Below are positions 58,001-64,000 of a DNA stretch of 64,000 nucleotides, in pieces. This DNA is from Cryptomeria japonica. Its lineage: Eukaryota > Streptophyta > Pinopsida > Cupressales > Cupressaceae. The DNA is taken from positions 139,194,897-139,258,896 of the forward strand of contig NC_081407.1 of NCBI RefSeq assembly GCF_030272615.1, given 5' to 3'. The notes beneath the pieces are model-generated. The model was not told the origin of the DNA. It was given only the letters and a program-made list of their open reading frames with translations, and ran no database searches. Each line of letters opens with the position of its first letter. Position 1 is the stretch's first letter. Both the position numbers and the translations under genes were made by a program.

Positions 58001-59120
58001 TTGCTATCACCATAGCACCTCTCACCATTTTCACACCTACTTCAAAAAATTGTACATGCACACCCGCATCTATTGGTTTTCTAACAGATAACAAATTTCT
58101 TGCTAGTCCTGGGATATGCAAGACACCATCAAATCTTCTAGTTCTACCATCAGAAAATTTAACATGAACACTTCCACGACCAACAATATCAAGAAAGGAG
58201 TTGTCACCCAAATACACCTTACCACCATTAAATTTTTCATATTTACTAAACCAAATTCTAATAGGAGTCATGTGGAAAGATGCACCTGAGTCTATCAACC
58301 ATGCATTGTCACCTGCACGAGTGGCCAAGGTTGCAATAAAAGCATCTCCATCTTCCTTCTAGGACTCAAAATCAGAATCTTGTTTCTTCTTCTTTTTCTT
58401 CTTTTCTTCTTTACAGTCCTTTCGGAAATGTCTGGGCTTTCCACAATTCTAGCAAATTTCCTTGGACTTAGAACGGCCATTCTGTTTTTCATTCTTGCCT
58501 CTTTCTTTTGGTCTTCCTCGAACACTCAAAGCCTCTTTGGCATTCAGAGAGACCTTCCTTCTCATCTCCTCAGAAAGTAGAGAACCAACAACATCCTCCA
58601 TCTTCAAGACAACTGCAGTGCTCCCTATAGCCATCACAAGGCTATCCCATGAGTCTGGCAACGAACATAGCAAGATTTGGCACCTTTCTTATTCATCCAT
58701 TGGTACCCCTACTGAGGTCAACTGAGTCACCAACATATTAAAACTTTCCAAATGCTTAGAAATTCATCCACCTTCTTCCATTCTCAAGGAGTACAATTTC
58801 TTCCTCAAGAAAATTTTATTCACAAGTGATTTTGCTTGGTAGATCTCACTTAGCTTCTTCCAAAGCTTCTTCGCAGTAGATTCTTCATGGACATTAATCA
58901 GAATTGAGTTTGCAAGACACAATCTTATGAGACCTTTATCTTTTCTATCTATTACATCATATTGTGCAGCTAAAGTCAGATTTGCGAGCCTCGACTTATT
59001 CTCATTCACCTCATCCCATAGATCTCGATCAATCAAGAAATCTTCCATCTTCAGCTTCCAAATTTCAAAGTTTGTGCAAGAAAACCTTTCTACATCAATC
59101 CTCCTTGATATGCTTGCCAT
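55095..59120 (-). pseudogene. copia-3 gag-pol, decayed but nearly complete
   Basis: Gag begins MASISRRIDVERFSCTNFE at 59120 (UBN2-like gag to about 58480). Then a zinc knuckle (CGKPRHFRKDCK with its first Cys position lost to a stop, about 58450-58410), protease WLIDSGASFHMTP (about 58305), integrase (DVFGL, RTDNGGEYCSN and an intact PQQNG at 57328-57339), reverse transcriptase with LYVDDMLFI (about 56070) and RNase H (FVDSDWAGEVD, TLSTTKAKYM, YSDSQSAIYL) ending at 55095. Most breaks are single stops where Gln, Arg or Trp is expected (for example KGYS, stop, VEG). Frameshifts lie in gag near 58450 and 58700 and after the YVDD motif near 56020. Confidence 0.93.
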
Positions 59121-59230
59121 CTTTACGATTCTGGAATACAGAAATGAAATACTCTGCACAAGCTCCCACTCAAACCTTGATTAGCTCAAAAAACCCTATA
59201 CCCAACAAATAGAACCAAAACTGGCTAGGC

Positions 59231-59242
59231 TCTGATACCACT
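59231..59242 (-). other. copia-3 primer-binding site
   Basis: TGGTATCAGAGC on the minus strand, preceded by AG at the LTR end. Confidence 0.88.
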
Positions 59243-59945
59243 TATAAGGAAGCAAAGGTGTGCGGAAACACTTCTTATGCTAATCTTGAGAGGATGATTA
59301 TGCAAATTTTAACTTAACTATTACAGAGATCACAAGAAGCACATAGAGTAGAAATAAAACAATAAACACGTAACACAATGATTATCGTGGGGAAAACCCA
59401 TACGGGTGAAAAACCCCACACTCTAAAACCTGCATAATATATTAACAAATCAATAAGAGATTACAATACACTTGCAATGCAAGTTCTTACAAGAGCATCA
59501 CCTCAACTCAAGCTCAGAGAGACTTCACTAGCATCCTTCTAGCAACCAGCCTTTCAAACAAAAACTCCATCATACAAACTCCTCCCCAAGCCCTCATTAT
59601 ATAGGAATTTTACAACCTGGAAACCATTTGTGGTTTTACAATACCATGGGCAAAACCTCCATGACACATGTTGCCCACCCTTGACATTTAATTTTCCAAC
59701 ATAAGAAAACTAGGTTAAAAATAGTTAATCACGTCCAAACTCTTATCCCCTATTTTTAACCCTCATAATTAACATGAAATATGTCATATAATCTCTAAAA
59801 ATGGTCCTCCTATACTATACTATGGATAAGGCATCTTTTGACAACTCATATACCTTTTTCAAGGCACCGACACATAGGAAACCTCCTAACTACTTTTGGA
59901 ACTGTTTGCTGGAAATTGCAAGGTTGAGACACATGTATCTCAAGG
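59243..59945 (-). repeat. copia-3 5' LTR
   Basis: About 703 bp, matching 54341-55039. The inner end reads TATAAGG where the 3' copy has TGTAAGG. Confidence 0.9.
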
Positions 59946-61772
59946 CCAACAGGAAGAACGGGTCTAACGTTCGTGGCAATCTCTCGCATGAAAAGCTTAC
60001 AAGGACTACGGATCATGCAACCATTCAACTATGATAGATACAAGAATTGAAGAAAGACAAACAAGTTTTTCACAGGAAAAGAGAAGAAGAAAGACTTCAA
60101 TGCATTGAGAACAATTCACATAAGTTTTCACTTCAATATTACTATAGGATTAAAATTCCTTCATCTTAATGACAATGTTTATTTTCAATTCTTTATAGTA
60201 TCAAACAGCATTCACACTTTTCAAATTCTTTATTGACTATTGAGATGTCTTATTTGTTGTTGACTCAATCTTATCAAAATATTTTTGTAATTATTATTTA
60301 TAACTAATAATAATATTTATTAACATTTATTCACCATTAAAAAAATTTTAAAAATATATTAAAAATGTGAATGTCAAATTTAGGATCACAAGATTAGTTC
60401 ATGCTTATATATAATTGACTCAAAATGAAGGAAAGATAATATATGGGTAAAGAAATAAAATAGTTAGATACACAAAATACAACAAATGTAAAATATATAT
60501 AAATATGTATAAAATAAATAAAATAAGATTAGATGTTTAAAAATGTTAATGTATGGAAAATTAAATTAAATTTCATGTATATATAATTCTGTAAAAACAT
60601 TCTCTCAAAATTTTAGAAAACAATATTAAAAATTAAAAGCTTCTTTTTCTTTAATTAGGTAAATGAATACTAAACAATCTAATATTGTTGTATTTTTGTG
60701 GTGGTGTTCTTTTTATTTCCAATGTTCTTGATTATATTTTTCTCCCCTTGTGCAAACACACAGTAATTAACAAATCCAGCAGAACTGCAACGTGGTTGTA
60801 GAGTGAACATAAGTAATAATAAAATAAAATAAAAGAAGAAGAAGAAAAGCAAATAGGACCTGTTGATATGTAGAGGTCTTTTGGTGAAATGGGAAATGGG
60901 GGAAAATTTTGGTGTTAGGTGTTGGATTTTTTCTATGGAGGTAGGTTTCTACTCCTTTTCATACATAGATTAATTAATATATTCTACATGAGGGAAAATG
61001 AAAATTTTGTGTTGAATTTGTAAATGTGTTTTTTGAATTTGTTGTTGCTTCCATTTTTATTATGTAAATCATGTGAGGGCAAGACAATATAAACATGGGG
61101 TTTACTACTATTTTGTTGAGTTGTTTGGCGTTTACTAGTATTTTATTATGGTAATGCTTCACTTTTATCAATCAAACTTATTGTCCACATTATTATTCTT
61201 CATAGTCATTCCACATTATTATTCTTCAGTTGTTCCACATGAAGATTCATCTCAGAGAGTCATGCTATGATTGTAATCTTAATAATATGGCACACACAAA
61301 AGTCGGACTATTATTGTGTCAGGAATGACAAATTCATTAAGATTTAATGGTGGACCAAAACCTAGGGCATCCTATAGTCATTCATAAGTTTACAAAAAAA
61401 ATTTAACAAAATGTAAACTAGAAGAAAAAAAAATCTATATAATAAATAAATTCATGCAAATTAAACCAAAACAATAGTACAATGTTGATTGCATAAATGG
61501 CCTACAGATTTTACAGAATATAAACAAATAAATTTAAAAATGTTTAAGAACTACTTAAATGGGTTGAGCAATATAAAATACAATAATAATATGTTATTAT
61601 AGCAATTAAAAGACTACAGTGCTTTCAAGAAATTAAATTCTTGTGTTGTGAGAATGGTAGTAGAGACTTGTAATTCCACTTGAATTCGTCCCCTCAATAA
61701 TGAGGAAAAGAATGAAGATCTCAATAGACACTTACACTCAATTGGTAGATTAGATACGCCAATTTGAATAAA

Positions 61773-61884
61773 TATGATTTATGCATGAAGATCCCATCAT
61801 CACATACATCATTGTACATCAAAAGAACTATGATTTATGCATGAAGATCCCATCATCACATACATCATTGTACATCAAAAGAAC
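61773..61884. repeat. Exact 56 bp tandem duplication
   Basis: 61773-61828 and 61829-61884 are identical by direct reading (start TATGATTTATGCATG, end CATCAAAAGAAC). Confidence 0.95.
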
Positions 61885-62780
61885 AGGAATGATGTATTTC
61901 ATTGTGTAGCTTCTGTAACAAGAAATAAAAAATTGAAGTCATTTTTAGTGTTTAATTTTTGGGCATTACTTCTTTTTTTTTAAATGTATTCTATGATTAA
62001 ACTATTTAATATGTTTGCATGCCCTTTGTACATTATTCAACTTTGATTTAACTCTTTTAATTATGTTAGATTTGAACATAATAGGATTGTTAATTCAAGA
62101 ATAAAAGGTTTTCTCAAAATAACTACATCCTATTCACTAGTTAAATCCTTCTTTATTATAACCATTTGTAACAAGATGGTATTGTGAGTATCTATAATTT
62201 AAATTAGAAAATACATTTCTTTGTAAAATATAATGGTGGTTTTTTTCTTTTTTATTTTTTATTTTTGTTTGTTGTGAAAACTGCTATCTTTAATATAATG
62301 GTGAAATTTATTTACCCATATCTATTCCCATTTAATTTTGTGTATATATTAGTAGATGATTCAATACAATTACATATTGATAAATGACACACTTTTGTGA
62401 AATATTGGGCCTATTCTTCCATGCTATTACTCATCCTTGTTTATGTGTTGTCTCGAAATGGCACCATACCATGTATATATACATGCATATTTTGACATAT
62501 TTGACATTTATCGTGCCCACTATTGTGCCCCATCTTACAAAAATTCAAAATTCTTTTCTTGCATTAGATTAACTACTTTTTGGTCATGGTTTGATCTTGC
62601 ATGTGTGGGGTCAATTGGGAGCTTACAAATCTAGCCCATTAAATTTTAAAATTCAAATACATTTTTTGGTCAACTCCCTAATTGCTTTCCTAGGATGAGA
62701 AGACTTATACATATGTAGCATGTTTTATCCCTATAGAAATTCAATGTGCATTTATTTAATACTGATTTCCTAATTCATTG

Positions 62781-62905
62781 TCAACTATAAAACTATTTTT
62801 ACTAGGAGTGAACTATGAGAATTTGAGCTTAAAGAAATCATTTTGACTATAAAAGTATTTTAACTAGGAGTGACCTATAGGAGAATTTGACCTTAAAGAT
62901 CTTAT
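62781..62905. repeat. Imperfect tandem repeat of about 65 bp
   Basis: ACTATAAAA..ATTTT.ACTAGGAGTGA.CTATG followed by AGAATTTGA.CTTAAAGA occurs twice in succession. Confidence 0.7.
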
Positions 62906-63255
62906 AACATCTCGAAACCTGTGGTGTTTCAACATTCTAATATACAATTTGAAGTATATCTCACTATCTACGTAACCATTGAATTAATTTGTTAGATCAT
63001 AGAACATCAATGCCATTATTGTATGTTGTTTTCAACTTTTAATGTTTTCTCCACTATTATTTTATATGTAGAAAAATTATTAATCAATCATATAAATATA
63101 TATAAAAAATATAAATTTTTATAACAAACCCACTATACATTTAAATATTAAAAATGATAATTAATATTATAAAAATCATGTTATTAAAACCAAACCACAT
63201 AGAAATTTAATTAAAATATAAAAAAAGTTAATAGCTAAAATATTTTTATTTATAT

Positions 63256-63750
63256 ATGTATCGCTTGTTCATCAAATTCAAAGGTCATGGAGTGGGTATC
63301 ACTTGCTTGCTAGCCATTGAGAGAATGCTTGAAAAAACATGTGAAGAAAATTCAAATTTCATGGAGCAGATAACTAACTGGAGTAAACCATGGTTTTCAG
63401 ACCATGTAAACCATGGTATTCTTCATATGGAGTTCATTTTAAAGGGAGGGATGGTAATTATTAGTCATTATAGTGAACGCAAGGGCAAAGGCAGCTGCAA
63501 TTGCCTGTGTTGCATTTGCTGGTTTAAGATTATAACCCTAACCTTTGTCAGACCAATTGATGTTCTTTCATTTTTCTCTTCTGTTAGTGTTCGTTCTATC
63601 TTTCTGTTATTTCTTTCGTTATTCTTTTCCCAATACATTGTTTGTTCAATATTTTGTTTTGTTTTTTATTTATTTCTTGATTTTTCCTTTCTTCAAGAGT
63701 CTGTCTATAGTGTGCATTGTGCACACTGGTCTGTTTGTCATGATTTTTAA
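63256..63750 (+). CDS. Doubtful ORF of 164 codons
   Basis: ATG at 63256, stop at 63748. The first 75 residues are mixed hydrophilic (KFKGHGVGITCLLAIERML). The last 80 are strongly hydrophobic with F/L/S runs, which in AT-rich sequence often arises by chance from T-rich codons. No family recognised, and no promoter evidence beyond AT richness. It may be chance or the first exon of a gene continuing right. Bases 63751-64000 show nothing further. Confidence 0.15.
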   Translation: MYRLFIKFKGHGVGITCLLAIERMLEKTCEENSNFMEQITNWSKPWFSDHVNHGILHMEFILKGGMVIISHYSERKGKGSCNCLCCICWFKIITLTFVRPIDVLSFFSSVSVRSIFLLFLSLFFSQYIVCSIFCFVFYLFLDFSFLQESVYSVHCAHWSVCHDF

Positions 63751-64000
63751 CTATTTTTTTTTTTTCCCACATTTTGTGCGGTAGAAGATAAGGAGGTAGG
63801 GATCAGGAAATAGCAGCAGATTGAGGGAAAAATTCTTCTCCCAGATAGTTCTTATAAATTATATCTGTATTTCTTTCTAATATTTATTTTTATAGATTAT
63901 TCTTCTTATATGTAGCAAGGCATGTGGAGGATTTGTTTACTCTACCCACAGATTTGTGTATGAAAACTAATGGATTGTTTACCCTGCCTGAATGAATTGG

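Larger units (their letters stand above)
54341..59945 (-). mobile_element. Ty1/copia element copia-3 (Tnt1-like), minus strand
   Basis: LTRs at 54341-55039 (3') and 59243-59945 (5'), a primer-binding site, gag-pol and a purine tract. It is close kin of copia-A: the LTRs share TCTCAACCTTGCA and GAGTGTGGGGTTTTTC, and the proteins align throughout. The left flank is ATGAC (54336-54340). No matching duplication is seen at the right, where the LTR edge is diverged (CAAGG for expected CAACA), so that end may be altered. Confidence 0.92.
59946..63255. other. AT-rich, no gene recognised
   Basis: Both strands are closed and short frames lack domains. The contents seen are the two small repeats at 61773-61884 and 62781-62905. 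No LTR or LINE motif recognised. Confidence 0.55.

Noticed and set aside
63545-63784. Second hydrophobic plus-strand ORF overlapping 63256-63750
   Set aside because: F/L/S-rich translation of T-rich sequence in another frame, with no sign of coding.

Overview
The window is a repeat-dense, AT-rich plant nuclear segment, made almost entirely of retrotransposons inserted into one another. I see no rRNA, no functional tRNA and no confident single-copy host gene. The mix of Tnt1-like Ty1/copia elements, a chromovirus, a Tat-type Ty3/gypsy element, many solo LTRs starting TGTAGACACC, and L1-type LINE fragments fits a large plant genome. I favour a conifer-like gymnosperm, but the sequence alone does not prove it.

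Layout. 1-2181 is the 3' part of a chromovirus pol (RNase H, integrase, chromodomain). 3840-7011 (minus) is a long decayed ORF of unknown function, with a GC-richer tandem repeat behind it (7354-7870). 8290-12211 (minus) is the 5' side of an LTR element: a coiled-coil fragment, two blocks of a 21-25 bp degenerate tandem repeat, a primer-binding site and a 1.16 kb LTR. 12501-28078 is a complete Ty1/copia element (copia-1, target duplication GAAGG/GAAAG). It carries two later insertions: a 3.04 kb gag-only element in its reverse transcriptase/RNase H region (17588-20628, duplication GATAT, LTRs differing at 5 of 320 bases) and a 5.05 kb Tnt1-like element in its 3' end (copia-2, 21354-26404, duplication CAGGG). 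29268-30430 (minus) is the 3' end of a LINE. 30743-32303 is a solo LTR.

33094-48782 (minus) is a Tat-like Ty3/gypsy element with gag repeats, a retropepsin and a G-patch-like segment, but no recognisable reverse transcriptase or integrase. It has been interrupted three times: an LTR (35448-37030), a complete Tnt1-like copia element (copia-A, 37181-44245, which itself holds a solo LTR at 38650-39844) and a solo LTR (44869-45574). Removing the insertions at their target duplications restores one reading frame across each junction, which supports the boundaries. 48783-49076 is a TATG/TG microsatellite directly against that element's LTR. 53073-53139 is a tRNA-like SINE head, 53330-54340 (minus) a LINE reverse transcriptase fragment, and 54341-59945 (minus) a third Tnt1-like copia element (copia-3) related to copia-A and inverted to it. 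59946-64000 is AT-rich, with an exact 56 bp tandem duplication and one doubtful ORF at the end.

Across elements, decay is dominated by nonsense codons in otherwise open frames (mostly TAG where glutamine is expected), as expected from deamination of methylated cytosine. The least degraded elements are the gag-only element and copia-2; copia-2 has five stops and no frameshift.
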